Origin: Piscicola geometra
Lineage: Eukaryota; Annelida; Clitellata; Hirudinida; Piscicolidae
DNA length: 64,000 nt
NCBI GenBank assembly: GCA_943735955.1
Contig: OX030956.1
Span: forward strand, 15,248,695 to 15,312,694
Direction of reading: 5' to 3'
Positions 48,095-57,995 of the stretch are shown here, piece after piece (positions within the stretch are counted from its first letter, which is position 1; every line of letters begins with the position of its first letter). The notes below the pieces were generated by a model. That model was not told the DNA's origin and ran no database searches. It worked only from the letters and a program-made list of their open reading frames with translations. The position numbers and the translations under genes are program-made.

Positions 48095-48939
48095 GTACTT
48101 ACCCAAGCAAATTCGGAGGGTCTCGCAATTTTTCGTAAATCGATGAGAATTTTTTTGGGGGAAGAGTAATGGGTTTTTCAATATGCCATAAGACAAAAAT
48201 AATTTCTCTGGATGGCCATCAGGCTTTCATCACACAAACAGTATATATATATCAACACAGAACATAGAGATGCCGCTAAAATATTACTAACATGTCACAA
48301 ATTCTGGAGAAAAACAAAACAGCATTAGACCTTAATTACACTTTTATATCTCTACATTTATTATATGTACATTCTTCCCACTACGACACAGTAGGGGAAG
48401 GTTGCACAAGTTGGGACGATTTTTAAACGTAGCTCAATTGCATAAGAAATCATTTAAATTTAAAATTATCCAGCCATTATATTGATACCTTGTCAAGTTA
48501 TGTGAACTCAAACATAAGACTAGATAAAAAAAGAAACACAAGTTTTTTTACTTAAAAAATGAACACCAAAAAATTCCATGTTGAGCAACTGGGTACTCAA
48601 GATGGAATGCTTTGTTCCCTAAGATGAATTTATATTGTATTTAATAAAAAATGTGATTTAAAAGTTGCATTTATCGTCAAAATTATTTAGTTATCTAAAG
48701 AGATACACCAGTTTGTATTTTAATGTGAATTGTCATTTAATCAAATTGACTAAATTGAATTGAATTTAGCCTTTAGGTCAATTTAGCAAATTTAACTTTT
48801 TTTTGCTCTAGGCTTTCTAGTTTTAATTTCGACCTTAACTGGTTCAACTTCTTCAAAAATTGCTTCACTTTTTATTTATTTATTTTTCAACTCGTTAACA
48901 ATTAGTTGATCTTTGTAAGGTGTGCTCATCAGTATTGTG

Positions 48940-49060
48940 GACACTTCACAATCAATCAATTAATCAATCACTAACGATTTGTATAGCATCTTTACTAAGT
49001 GAACAAAAGCGCTCTTCAAATAAATTTGTTAAATAAAACGGTTTTTAGACCACTACCTAT
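48940..49060 (-). mobile_element. LINE family 4-type 3' end fragment
   Basis: On the minus strand it reads GAAGAGCGCTTTTGTTCAC, then a GATGCTATACAAAT block and an ATTGATTAATTGATTGATTG tail. This is the same 3' UTR layout as the LINE ending at 41,891. Only the tail was copied, a typical 5'-truncated insertion. Confidence 0.7.
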
Positions 49061-49078
49061 ATATGTATATATATCAAT

Positions 49079-49438
49079 TTGAATATATATATAAAAAACA
49101 ATCAACCTCACCCACACCACCATGACAATCACTGCCAAAAAATAACTATCACCACCAATAAAAAATTCAATCATCACCACAATACCAACACTGATACCAC
49201 AGCACAATCATCACCACATCATCCTCAAAACAACAAAACACAATCATCATTCTTCTCAATTTTCTGTCTTGCCACTGGTGCCGAGGCTGCGAAAGAGGGT
49301 GATGGAGAAGTCCTTGCCAACGCTGGTACTGCTTTTGCTATGGAAGGATTTCTTCTTTATGTCACAGCTCACTTGATTCCCTGCGGCAATTCCTTGACAG
49401 ATTCAAAACAACCAACATTCGCACTAAAAACATTCTAA
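49079..49438 (+). CDS. Unrecognised small open frame, doubtful gene
   Basis: 119 codons. The first ~60 residues are His/Asn/Thr-rich and come from CA-rich, CACCA-type simple sequence. The last ~60 residues (CLATGAEAAKEGDGEVLANA, then FAMEGFLLYVTAHLIPCGNS) are of ordinary composition and higher GC than the surroundings. No family was recognised. It may be the remains of another transposon or an exon fragment. Confidence 0.25.
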   Translation: MNIYIKNNQPHPHHHDNHCQKITITTNKKFNHHHNTNTDTTAQSSPHHPQNNKTQSSFFSIFCLATGAEAAKEGDGEVLANAGTAFAMEGFLLYVTAHLIPCGNSLTDSKQPTFALKTF

Positions 49439-49534
49439 TTAATTAAATTTAATTGTATTTAGACTTGAGATTCTAAAATTTTAATATATTTTAATATATT
49501 ATACCCAAAACCGTTTATTCTACAAATTTATCTG

Positions 49535-49558
49535 AGCGGCTGCCAAATGGCAGCCGCT
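49535..49558. repeat. GC-rich perfect hairpin
   Basis: AGCGGCTGCCA and TGGCAGCCGCT are perfect 11-base complementary arms around AA. It stands out in AT-rich DNA within the mariner-like element. Confidence 0.9.
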
Positions 49559-49737
49559 AACCACGACGCCGTTTTCGCATGGCAGCTGTAAATAAGTACA
49601 TTTTATGATAAATAGTATGAATTATCACAGTCTATGAGGTGCTGTAAAGACGATGTAAAAGCTAATGAATACTAGTGGTATTTTAATCATTTAAAGTAAA
49701 TAATTGGTTTATATTAATTTTCAATTGTTTATATAAA

Positions 49738-49812
49738 GAATATACTCTCTATAGTCTAAATAAAACATATACTCTATATAGTCTATGTAAAATATATACT
49801 CTATATAGACTT
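49738..49812 (+). repeat. Short tandem repeat, about 29 bp
   Basis: Three copies of an ATATACTCTATATAGTCTA-like unit followed by a few A-rich bases. Confidence 0.75.
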
Positions 49813-50360
49813 ATCAACTTCTACAGTCTCATTCTAAAATTCATCTTAGACAATTATTCGTGGTCCATGTTAGGAAACTATGACCATGCACATAATCATG
49901 GTCATAACAGACCAATCACTCAATTTTTAATTTTACAACTTGCACACAATAAAAATGTATTGCATCATCTAATTACTAATAAAAAATTGAAATTATTTAC
50001 CTTCGGAAGTTGAAAAAAAAGCAAAATGTTACCTCCCAATATTTCCGAAACGAAACCAACATAAAAATGTGCATCTAAGGTGGATGCATAGATATGAAAA
50101 AGAAAAAAATTCAAAGCGCATAACTGTAAATAGGCCGGTTCTATCTTTGGAACCGGTTCATCTTGAGCCACCTCCCCCTATATATAGAATAACGCAGAAG
50201 GACAAAATACCTCCCGAGCTCTCGGAATTCTGCAGCCTTTATGGAAAGGATGCTGAAACTGTGCAAGAACATCTTAAATTGACTTCTGCAAGTTTATGTG
50301 CGGATCAGCCTGATCCCAATGCATGTATCGAACTGCAAGAACTCTTTTGAGCCACACGCC

Positions 50361-50521
50361 TTCAGCCCGAGTTGCAATATATGCTCGATGTTGCTATTTT
50401 GCCAGTTACTGCATTAGATACAGAAAAAGAATTTTCTAAAATTCATCTTAGAACGACTGTATCTGCTTGTCGTTTGCAAAGCTTATTTGAGCATATCTGC
50501 TAAAAAACATCTAGTGCTCTT
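50361..50521 (+). pseudogene. Unrecognised coding-like fragment interrupted by the CAGTG hAT
   Basis: A stop-free stretch after 50,350 reads QPELQYMLDVAILPVTALDT and then a FSKIHLRTT segment. It resembles the tail of an hAT-type transposase but is too short to assign. The CAGTG-ended hAT inserted at its end; sequence on the far side resumes at 55,897. Confidence 0.35.
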
Positions 50522-50539
50522 CTTCCAGTCAGTGTTGTT

Positions 50540-50700
50540 CCAGTTAACTGTAACTGTAACTGAAATGGTAAATTAACTGAAAAATATGATTCAGTTAACT
50601 GTAACTTTAACTGTAACTGTAATTCAATGCATAACTGTAACTGAAATAGAAACTGAAAAATAAGAATACTAACTGAATAGTAACTAAAAAATATCTATTT
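50540..50700 (+). repeat. Left subterminal GTAACTG repeats of the CAGTG hAT
   Basis: Many AACTGTAACTG and AACTGAAA words, mirrored at the right end. Likely transposase binding sites by analogy with other hAT elements. Confidence 0.75.
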
Positions 50701-51308
50701 AAAAAATGGGAAGCACTACAAGATAAAACATTGGCGGATGCACGTTATTGAGCACTAATATTATTAATTTATTTTATTCTTCGAGTCCAATTATATTAAT
50801 TTAGTGTTTTACATAGTTACTTTCTTTGACCAGTTGAATTATACAAATTTTTATGAAATGTTTAAAGTTAATAGCGGCAGAAAACAAGAAAATGCCGTAT
50901 GGGCCTATTTTATTCACGAAGCTTCATGCGACAAAAGCGAATGTCAGGTTTCAGAAGAGGATGATAATGACTAGGAGAAAGTTACCAGGCAACACACTGT
51001 AGTTGATTATTATTTACGTATTTACATTTTTAAATATTACACTGGGCAACACAAAATTTGCTGTCAGAGGTTTTTTAATGGATTTAGTATAATTTTTTAG
51101 TGCTGAATTCGAAAATGATATTCTCTTTGTTCAATCAGGTCAACTTTTTTATCTATGGTCACGTGACCGTTTTCCTATTCTCCATATATAAAGAATATTT
51201 AATGTTGTTTTTTAGCAATTGTTTATACTTCTAAAATTCAAATAAGTTATTTTTATTTAATTATTAATAGTTTATTAGAATTTTAAGTAAATATATTCTC
51301 TATATTTA

Positions 51309-52055
51309 GTAGATAAAATAAAAAAAGCTAGAAGGCATTGCCAAAACAACTCAGACGTTTTTTGTTATATATGCGGTGAGTATATTCTACTTTCTAACAG
51401 AAATCCAGTGACTAATTTCCTAAAGATGGCTTACCACAGCTATTTTAAATTTAAGCTTGGTGACCAAGATACAAATTGGGCTCCACACATGGTGTGCAAG
51501 ACATGCACAGAGAATCTGCGTCGTTGGACCAAAGGCAAGATGAGTAGCTTAAAGTTTGGTATTCCTATGGTTTGGAAGGAACCAAAAAACCACGTTAATA
51601 ACTGTTATTTTTGTGCTGTTGATGTGAAAGAAATTAATAGAAATAACAGAAATAGTCTTGAATATCCTGATCTGGAATCAGCACGTCGTCTAGTTGCTCA
51701 TTGCAACGAAATTCCTGTACTTGTTCCCACTGAACTAGACAGTGAAAGTGAAGAAAATTCATCTGTTGAAGAGAAAGAAGATGATGATGACGTATTACTC
51801 AATGAAGATGTTCCAACTTCATTTTCACAAATGGAACTAAATGATTTAGTTCGTGATCTCAACTTATCTAAATCAGCTGCTGAACTTTTAGCATCGAGAC
51901 TGAAAGATAAAAATATTCTTTGTGACGATGTTCTAATCACTTTTTATCGAAACAGACATCGAGAGTACCTGAATTATGTTTGCTGGACACTGAAAAGAGA
52001 TGTGTCTACAAATGAGCACTCTAGAAGTTGCAAAAAAAGAAAATTTATGCCTTGA
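51309..52055 (+). CDS. Zinc-binding protein fragment of an uncharacterised animal family, carried in a hAT
   Basis: Open from about 51,309 (just after a TTCTCTATATTTAG that could be a splice acceptor) to a TGA at 52,055, about 248 codons; the first ATG is at 51,426. Visible: FCYICG at 51,360-51,377, a KLGDQDTNWAPHMVCKTC block, FGIPMVWKEPKNH then NCYFC, giving paired CxxC motifs. There follows an acidic Ser/Glu/Asp stretch, the helical block FSQMELNDLVRDLNLSKSAA, a FYRNRHREYL motif, and a divergent basic tail KKRKFMP. I recognise the CYIC…WAPHxVCxxC…IPMVWxEPxNH…CYFC pattern from uncharacterised animal proteins that are roughly twice this length, so the C-terminal half is missing. Its molecular role is not known to me. 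The frame has no lesion although the surrounding transposase does. Confidence 0.72.
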   Translation, partial: VDKIKKARRHCQNNSDVFCYICGEYILLSNRNPVTNFLKMAYHSYFKFKLGDQDTNWAPHMVCKTCTENLRRWTKGKMSSLKFGIPMVWKEPKNHVNNCYFCAVDVKEINRNNRNSLEYPDLESARRLVAHCNEIPVLVPTELDSESEENSSVEEKEDDDDVLLNEDVPTSFSQMELNDLVRDLNLSKSAAELLASRLKDKNILCDDVLITFYRNRHREYLNYVCWTLKRDVSTNEHSRSCKKRKFMP

Positions 52056-52459
52056 TTGTTTAATGAAAAACTTGAGATTCTTTTTATGTTATTTTTTACT
52101 TATACTTACCATTTAAAAAACAAATGAATTTGAAGTTTTAAATATGTTAAATTTATGTTGTATTAGAAACATTTTTTTTCAAATAAACAGACTCTAAAAT
52201 GAATTGTAATATAAAAATATGAAAAAAACCGCAACAAATGTCAGAAAGATTTCATTGAAAATTTCTATTTTTGAAAATTAAAATAGCTTAAAAACTTGAC
52301 CTGATACAGAAAAACTTAAATCCTTTTTGAAATTAGCAGCTAAAATTCTGTATAAATCAGTTAAAAGGTTCAGACCGCAGAATTTTTTTTCCTTTTTGTT
52401 GCCTTGTGTTATTTACCAAGTTATGAACATAATTTATAAACCATTTAAATAATTTCAGT

Positions 52460-52815
52460 TAAACAGTCGTAAATATATGCAATTTCTAATAGTTAGGTTC
52501 AGAAAAAATGATTTCTTTGATAAAAGAATATAATATAAATGTAGAATATCGAATTCGTAAAGATCTACAAACTGGACATCGCGTTGTCATTAGCATGGAT
52601 TGCTGGACTAAGAAGGGTCTTACACTTTCATGTCTCGGGATCTCAGCATCTTTTTATAATCCATCAATGCGTCGTGCAATTCAGGTCCTGCTAAATATTC
52701 ATTCTGTGTCTCACCCACATACAGGAGAAATGTTAGCACTTAAATTATTGAAAACCCTAGATTATTAGCTTCTTTAGCGCAAGACATTGTTTCAGCTCCC
52801 GCTTCACAAGCGTAT
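52460..52815 (+). pseudogene. hAT transposase fragment of the CAGTG element, 5' piece
   Basis: Possible acceptor TAATTTCAG near 52,459, then a frame with VVISMDCWTKKGLTLSCLGI followed by SASFYN and HTGEMLALKL. This is the catalytic-domain pattern of BED-type hAT transposases, where the D of MDCWT is a catalytic acid. A stop ends the frame at 52,768. A short PASQAYVD segment follows and is cut by the nested hAT at 52,815. Several hundred residues between the two blocks are gone. Confidence 0.8.
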
Positions 52816-53349
52816 GTGGATAGCATGGGCGGCGATCCTGGGGCGGTCCTGGGGTCAGGACCCTTCCACTTTTTTTCCATTTTTGTATTTAAAAATTTCT
52901 ATTTTGATATGAGCATAATCGTCAACCATGGCATAAAGGTAAATGTTTATACAGTAATACATTGTGAGTATGTATGGGCAGCGATGCTAGGGGGTCCTGG
53001 GGCCTGTCTTAACATGGACCCCCTCAGTTTTACAAAGACAATAATTTTTTAACTCTTATCTTAATATAAGCATAATCGTCAACCATAGCATGAAACAGAA
53101 TTTTATTCATTAATATGTTTTTTTCAATTTTCGCAAGCATACATTCAGAATGATTTTCAGAAAATATTAGTTCAATTTTTGCAAGAAGACAGATTTACAC
53201 TTTTATTTAAAAAATCATTCATATTGTGCTACTTATTTTGCATGGGCGATATTTATAGGGGGATTCTGAGGTACACTTCAATATCGACCCTTTCAATTTT
53301 TTAGATGAGCCAAAGTTAATGAATTTCAAAAAGCTTCGAACATTAACTT

Positions 53350-55010
53350 AAATTGTGGTTAAATCAAACTAAAAGTTTCATATCACATGATTGCCAAAAA
53401 GAAATGCTGAGGCTTTTAGCTCATTCTATCGTTAGAAACACAGTGTGCACTGTTAATGCCGAATCAAGCCAGTTTGGTGTTGTGGTTGACGGCACACAAG
53501 ACTGCAGTGGGTTAGAGCAAGAATCAATATGCATTCAGTTTTTTGTTGAAGCCGTGAATGTTAATGAACAGTTTATTGGTTCATTCAGCCCACGAGACAC
53601 GATTGGAAAAACATTATCTGCTGTATTAAAAGATTTTCTGATCAGAATTATGCTACTTATAGAAAAACTAAGAGCTCAGACTTATGACGGCGCTTCTAAC
53701 ATGAACGGCTAATATAATGGTTGTCAGGCTATTATCAGCAGTGAGCATCCGCTTGCATTGTTTTTCCACTGTTCTGCACACTGTACAAATCTTGTTGCCC
53801 AGCACACAGCTGTCGCAAACCCCTTTGTGAGCGTTTCACTTCAGTTTGTCCAAGAGTTAGGTGCTTTTTACAATCGTTCAGGGAAGGTCAAGAAACAGTT
53901 TAGTGATGCTTTAGTGTCTCTTATAATTGACTTTCCTGATGAGCCACTGAATAAAAAGTATAGTATAAAACCTTCTTTGTCCTACAAGATGTCTGACCAG
54001 AGTTTCTAAAATGTCTTCGGTGCTTGAACATTATGAAGTGGTACTTGTTAGCTTGGAATCATTTGCTTCCATTGGTACTGCTGATGAAACAGCTGATAGG
54101 CTTGAGGCCTTTTTTAACAGGGCACTACTACACTAGACTTCAAAGTAGTTGTTTTGGTGTTTTCACTTCTGGAACAGTTAAACAAGTCGTTGCAATCAGC
54201 AAGTGCCAAGGTCAGTTGAATGGTTGCAGCGACTGATTCAGTTGTGCAAGAACTGCGTCGCCTACAACCAGATGAACAGTGTCACGCAATTTTCAGAGAT
54301 GTCAACAGTATGGTTTTGGCATTTGATCTCGAGCCGATTGCTGTACCTCGGGTGCAAAAGCCGCCACAAAAGTATTGTGGGCTGGGCCCAGCTTATGTAG
54401 CAACAACACCAGAGGAACATTATCGAGCAGCATATTACGCTGTATTAGACATTGGAATCATGAACTTACAGAAAGGTTTAAGTGAGATTCTCCTGGTTTG
54501 CGATCATACCTGCAGCTGGAGACCATGTTGCTAACTGGTGAAGTGAACCATGATATTTGCAAGCAGTATCGTGAGTTAAATGAAACTTGTCTTTGTTCAC
54601 AGTTAACTATGTTTAAAGACCAGAATGAACTTTAGCACAAGCGCAAAAAATAATGCAAGCTCTGATCACGGAAGTCAGACATCTGTTCCTTTAGGTTGAA
54701 AGATTGATCAGGTTGATGCTTGTGTGTCCAATAACGTCATGTACTGCAGAAAGATATTTTAGTGCTTTGCGGCGTCTTAAGACTTGGTTGCGTGCACCTA
54801 TGTCACAGCCTCGCTTGAATTCACTGGCCGTTTGTCATGCACATCAGGATATACTTGACAGTCTGGATTTGAGAAGGCTAGCATAAAAATTTGCCAGTCG
54901 GTCAGACATTCGAAGGGTCTTTTTGGAAATTGGAGTAAACGAGCTGTGGGGAGAGGGCAAGAGGACAGGCAGAGAGGGTATTTTATGTTATCTAAATGGC
55001 CCACAGTGTA
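53350..55010 (+). pseudogene. hAT transposase relic (DUF4371 plus dimerisation domain), copy 2
   Basis: Same protein as the minus-strand relic at 43,046-44,670. In order: LRLLAHSIVRNTVCTVNAES, FGVVVDGTQDCSGLEQESIC, a FSPRDTIGKTLSAVLKDF block, TYDGASNMNG followed by a stop where copy 1 also has damage, FHCSAHCTNLVAQHT at about 53,765, KVKKQFSDALVSLI, and at 54,704-54,886 the dimerisation block MIRLMLVCPITSCTAERYFS then LRRLKTWLRAP. Frameshifts near 53,980, 54,200, 54,530, 54,620 and 54,890. The N-terminal zinc-finger domain is missing, as in copy 1, so both copies may descend from one already defective element. Confidence 0.9.
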
Positions 55011-55039
55011 TATTTAGATTCTAATATACACTGTGGGCC
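54998..55039. repeat. Palindrome at the transposase stop codon, hAT copy 2
   Basis: GGCCCACAGTGTATATT and AATATACACTGTGGGCC form arms around TAGATTCT. Counterpart of 43,027-43,069. Confidence 0.88.
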
Positions 55040-55459
55040 AAAAAAAATCTCCCAATGTATATTTGTTTATAACTTTGGCAATTTCAAATCTATTTGTTTT
55101 TTTTTAAACTATTGTACTCAGAAATGAATTGGAAAACAAGATGTTATAAAATTTATTTGATGGGTTGATGGCTAGTTGTAATTAAATTTATATAGATGAC
55201 AAATAGTAAAAGGTACTAAAATCGCTATTTTTTTTTCAAATCGCTCATAGTGGCAATAGAAAAGAATTTTTATTGAGTATCAATTTTTTTTAATGTTTGG
55301 GGATACAAATATTAATAGTTGATACAAAAATAATTTGCACTACAGCAAACAATACTAAATAGTAATGCTTTTAAGGTATTGGTCGATACCGGTTCTTCGA
55401 TTCCAACCCTGGGGAGGACCCCCCAAGATTTTCTGCAGATCGCCGCCCTTGGTGGATAG

Positions 55460-55560
55460 GGTGTTTTAAGTGTGCGGAGACCTAACTGCAGGGAAAAAAT
55501 CGCATCAGCAAAAATCTGGACTTGAAGATATTTATGAAAATGAACAGCATATATTATGAA
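55460..55560 (+). pseudogene. hAT transposase C-terminal end of the CAGTG element
   Basis: After the nested hAT the frame resumes as RVF-stop-VCGDLTAGKK, then shifts to RISKNLDLKIFMKMN. This is the (A/V)ERxFSxxGxLTxxxRxRxxxxxLExxxFLKxN end of hAT dimerisation domains. One stop and one frameshift make it inactive. Confidence 0.82.
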
Positions 55561-55690
55561 TAATATATTTATATATCTTTTAAATAATTTGACTTATAAA
55601 CATTAATTTGGGCTGTATTATAAATAAAAATTAATTTTTGTCCATCTTGATTAACTGAAACTGTAACTAAAAAAATAACTGAAACTGAAA

Positions 55691-55840
55691 TAGTAACTGA
55701 AAAATTAAAATTTGCATAACTCTTACTTAAATAGTAACTGAAAAATTAAAATTTGCATAACTCTTACTTAAATAGTAACTGAAAAATTAAAATTTGCATA
55801 ACTCTTACTTAAATAGTAACTGAATAATTAAATTTTTCAT
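55691..55840 (+). repeat. 41-bp tandem repeat in the right subterminal region
   Basis: About 3.5 copies with exact 41-base spacing (starts 55,691, 55,732, 55,773, 55,814), each TAGTAACTGAAAAATTAAAA then TTTGCATAACTCTTACTTAAA. It looks like local expansion of the GTAACTG-bearing end of the CAGTG hAT. Confidence 0.92.
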
Positions 55841-55896
55841 AACTGTAACTTGAACTTTGACTGAAAAATCGGAACTGGAAAATCACTGCTTCCAGT

Positions 55897-57360
55897 AAAT
55901 GAAATGGTGAAAGTATTTTCACAAACTGATCGAAAAAGTATTTTTTAACCGTTAAAACAACAAAATGTAATTTAACAAAAATATTTAAACAAATAATAAT
56001 AATAAATAATAAATAAATTCTATAGTGTTTAGGATCTCATATAAAACCTATTTTTTTACTTTTTATTTAAGTTTTAAAAAGGATGACGCAATTCTAAGAA
56101 TCCTATGCAACTTAGCCTGCAGTTTTTCTTTTGTATCGCCAACAAACTATCTTAAATTCTTTATCATCTATAATTGCTCTGTATGATACGAAAAAAAATT
56201 TCAACATGAATTTCACATTTAGACTTACGTAAAATGGTAATAATAATAACTCCGAAAAAATTCAAAACAATTGTTTTATAAGTTTTTTGAAACAAAATGT
56301 TGCGAAAACGGAAGTGTCATCAAATTCTATGCATTAAAAAATCATAAATTAAGTGATTAAATCCACATTCATCAAAACAGAAATGAGTTTCAAATAAAAA
56401 TAGTTCGATAAAAGTTTCAATTCCATTTATTTTATCAGTTATAATAATTATAATAATAATTATTTTAATCACAACAAAGCAAAATATTTAACGTTAATTA
56501 ACATGGGCGGCGATTCTCTTGATCACAACCTTAAAATAGAGAGGCAGAGTGTCATCGATTTCAGAAGCCTGCTCACTGATTGGGTACTCCATAGGTAAGG
56601 CTTCTTCATCAATCTTCTAGTCTCTTTTTTGCCTATCTAAAACCGTATTGAGAAGATGCTAAATAATAGAAAGTAACCTATAGAATTACTCCAAGTGCTC
56701 AACTACTTCCAAAACTTCTCTCAATAGACAGCCTATGCGATTGATTATCTGTGGGTTTTGGCTTGAGAACTCAGTGAGATCATTAAAGTAATTAATAAAA
56801 AATGCTGTTGCTTTTTAAAAACCCCGAATTTGTTGTTTTCGTAAAAAAACAGCCAACTGGATACCATTATTTACTCAAGGTAGAGAAGAAACTCATTGAA
56901 TCGGTTCCAGGTTTAGCTGAGCTCAAGAGCCACCAGCTGAAGACACATGTCAAATGCATGTCCAACTACACTTTTATTTTTTCTATAAACGTATATTTTC
57001 ACCTTAAAAATTTTTAAAACTTGATATATCTTTATATCCGATTCAACCAATTGCAGAACTTTATTAATGCCACTGCTTAAGCCCAGTGTAGTGTGGGCGA
57101 CACAACTATTTTTTATAATATTTATAATATTATATTTTTCTAAGTAATATATTGAGTAACCCTATTATTGTAAAATTAGAGTAAATTAAATTCTCTAATG
57201 ATTTCTCTTTACTTTATTTTTATAGGTGTGGGGGGGGGGGGGTTTCATCAAAAGTACCAACTTTCAATATTAAATATTCATGAAATAACCTAGTAAACCA
57301 TATTCCAAGTGGACTTAACGAATTTCCAATTTTCCGATTTTTTGACTACTTCTGCTCCCC
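55897..57360. other. AT-rich spacer with isolated hAT-like word
   Basis: No gene recognised. CATGGGCGGCGATTCTC at 56,502-56,518 matches the first 13 bases of the DUF4371-type hAT end but nothing further. A 71-codon plus-strand frame (56,802-57,017) with YHYLLKVEKKLIESVPGLAE has no recognisable family. A run of G stands near 57,230. Confidence 0.5.
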
Positions 57361-57364
57361 CCCT

Positions 57365-57552
57365 ACTAGGCCTATAAGAAACCATATGATTTTAAAAAAA
57401 TAATTAAATAAAACTCGGTATTGAAACAACAAAAAAATATAGAAGTTGATGTTGCGAAAACGCAACAGCGGCAAAAAATAGGTTTAAAAAATGCAAAAAT
57501 TAACGAAATTTGAGCCCTTTTCCAGCATTTTTTGCTAGTTGCGCCCCTACAC
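57365..57552 (+). mobile_element. Fragment of the 1,117-bp hAT-type family (right end)
   Basis: Matches 40,170-40,643 in pieces: GGCCTATAAGAAACCATATG, AAACTCGGTATTGAAACAAC, GCGAAAACGCAAC and the terminal CCAGCATTTTTTGCTAGTTG then CGCCC. The two copies share the same right terminus. Confidence 0.68.
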
Positions 57553-57611
57553 TTATCAGTCTACGTTCAAAAGATAATCCAGTATTAAAAGCATATATCA
57601 CAATATATATC

Positions 57612-57995
<384 letters not shown>

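Larger units (their letters stand above)
48394..50178. mobile_element. Tc1/mariner-like element, TA duplication
   Basis: Terminal inverted repeats: left GGGGAAGGTTGCACAAGTT, right on the complement GGGGGAGGTGGCTCAAGAT, each bordered by TA (48,392-48,393 and 50,179-50,180). TA target use is diagnostic of Tc1/mariner. Its interior has no recognisable transposase and contains a LINE tail, a CA-rich stretch, a GC hairpin and a short tandem repeat, so it is non-autonomous or has collected insertions. Confidence 0.8.
48103..50360 (+). mobile_element. Second copy of the 1,117-bp hAT-type family, split by a mariner-like element
   Basis: 48,103-48,393 matches 39,530-39,812 and 50,179-50,360 matches 39,813-39,985. 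Removing 48,394-50,178 with one TA joins GACACAG to TATATAGAATAACGC exactly as in copy 1. After about 50,350 the two copies diverge. A short open frame here (…PPELSEFCSLYGKDAETVQ) is shared in broken form by copy 1; its family was not recognised. Confidence 0.8.
52824..55451 (+). mobile_element. DUF4371/ZMYM1-like hAT element, copy 2, nested inside another hAT
   Basis: Flanked by the perfect 8-base duplication GTGGATAG (52,816-52,823 and 55,452-55,459). Terminal inverted repeats: left CATGGGCGGCGATC, right on the complement CAAGGGCGGCGATC, one mismatch. Length 2,628 bp. About 270 bp of subterminal repeats on the left are followed by the transposase relic and the stop-codon palindrome. The target is the dimerisation domain of the host element's own transposase: YVD before and RVF then VCGDLTAG after. 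Confidence 0.95.
50530..55888 (+). mobile_element. CAGTG-ended hAT element carrying a zinc-finger frame, split by a second hAT
   Basis: Flanked by the perfect 8-base duplication CTTCCAGT (50,522-50,529 and 55,889-55,896). Terminal inverted repeats: left CAGTGTTGTTCCAGTT, right on the complement CAGTGATTTTCCAGTT. Both subterminal regions are rich in GTAACTG words (50,540-50,700 and 55,640-55,860). Without the nested hAT it would be 2,723 bp. It holds a zinc-finger frame not expected in a hAT and only the edges of a transposase, so the middle of the transposase has been deleted. Confidence 0.92.

Noticed and set aside
46564..48169. Pro/Arg/Ser-rich frames in the CCCGT arrays
   Set aside because: They are products of the CCCGTTCCCGA repeat at the ends of the hAT element and end at the repeat borders.
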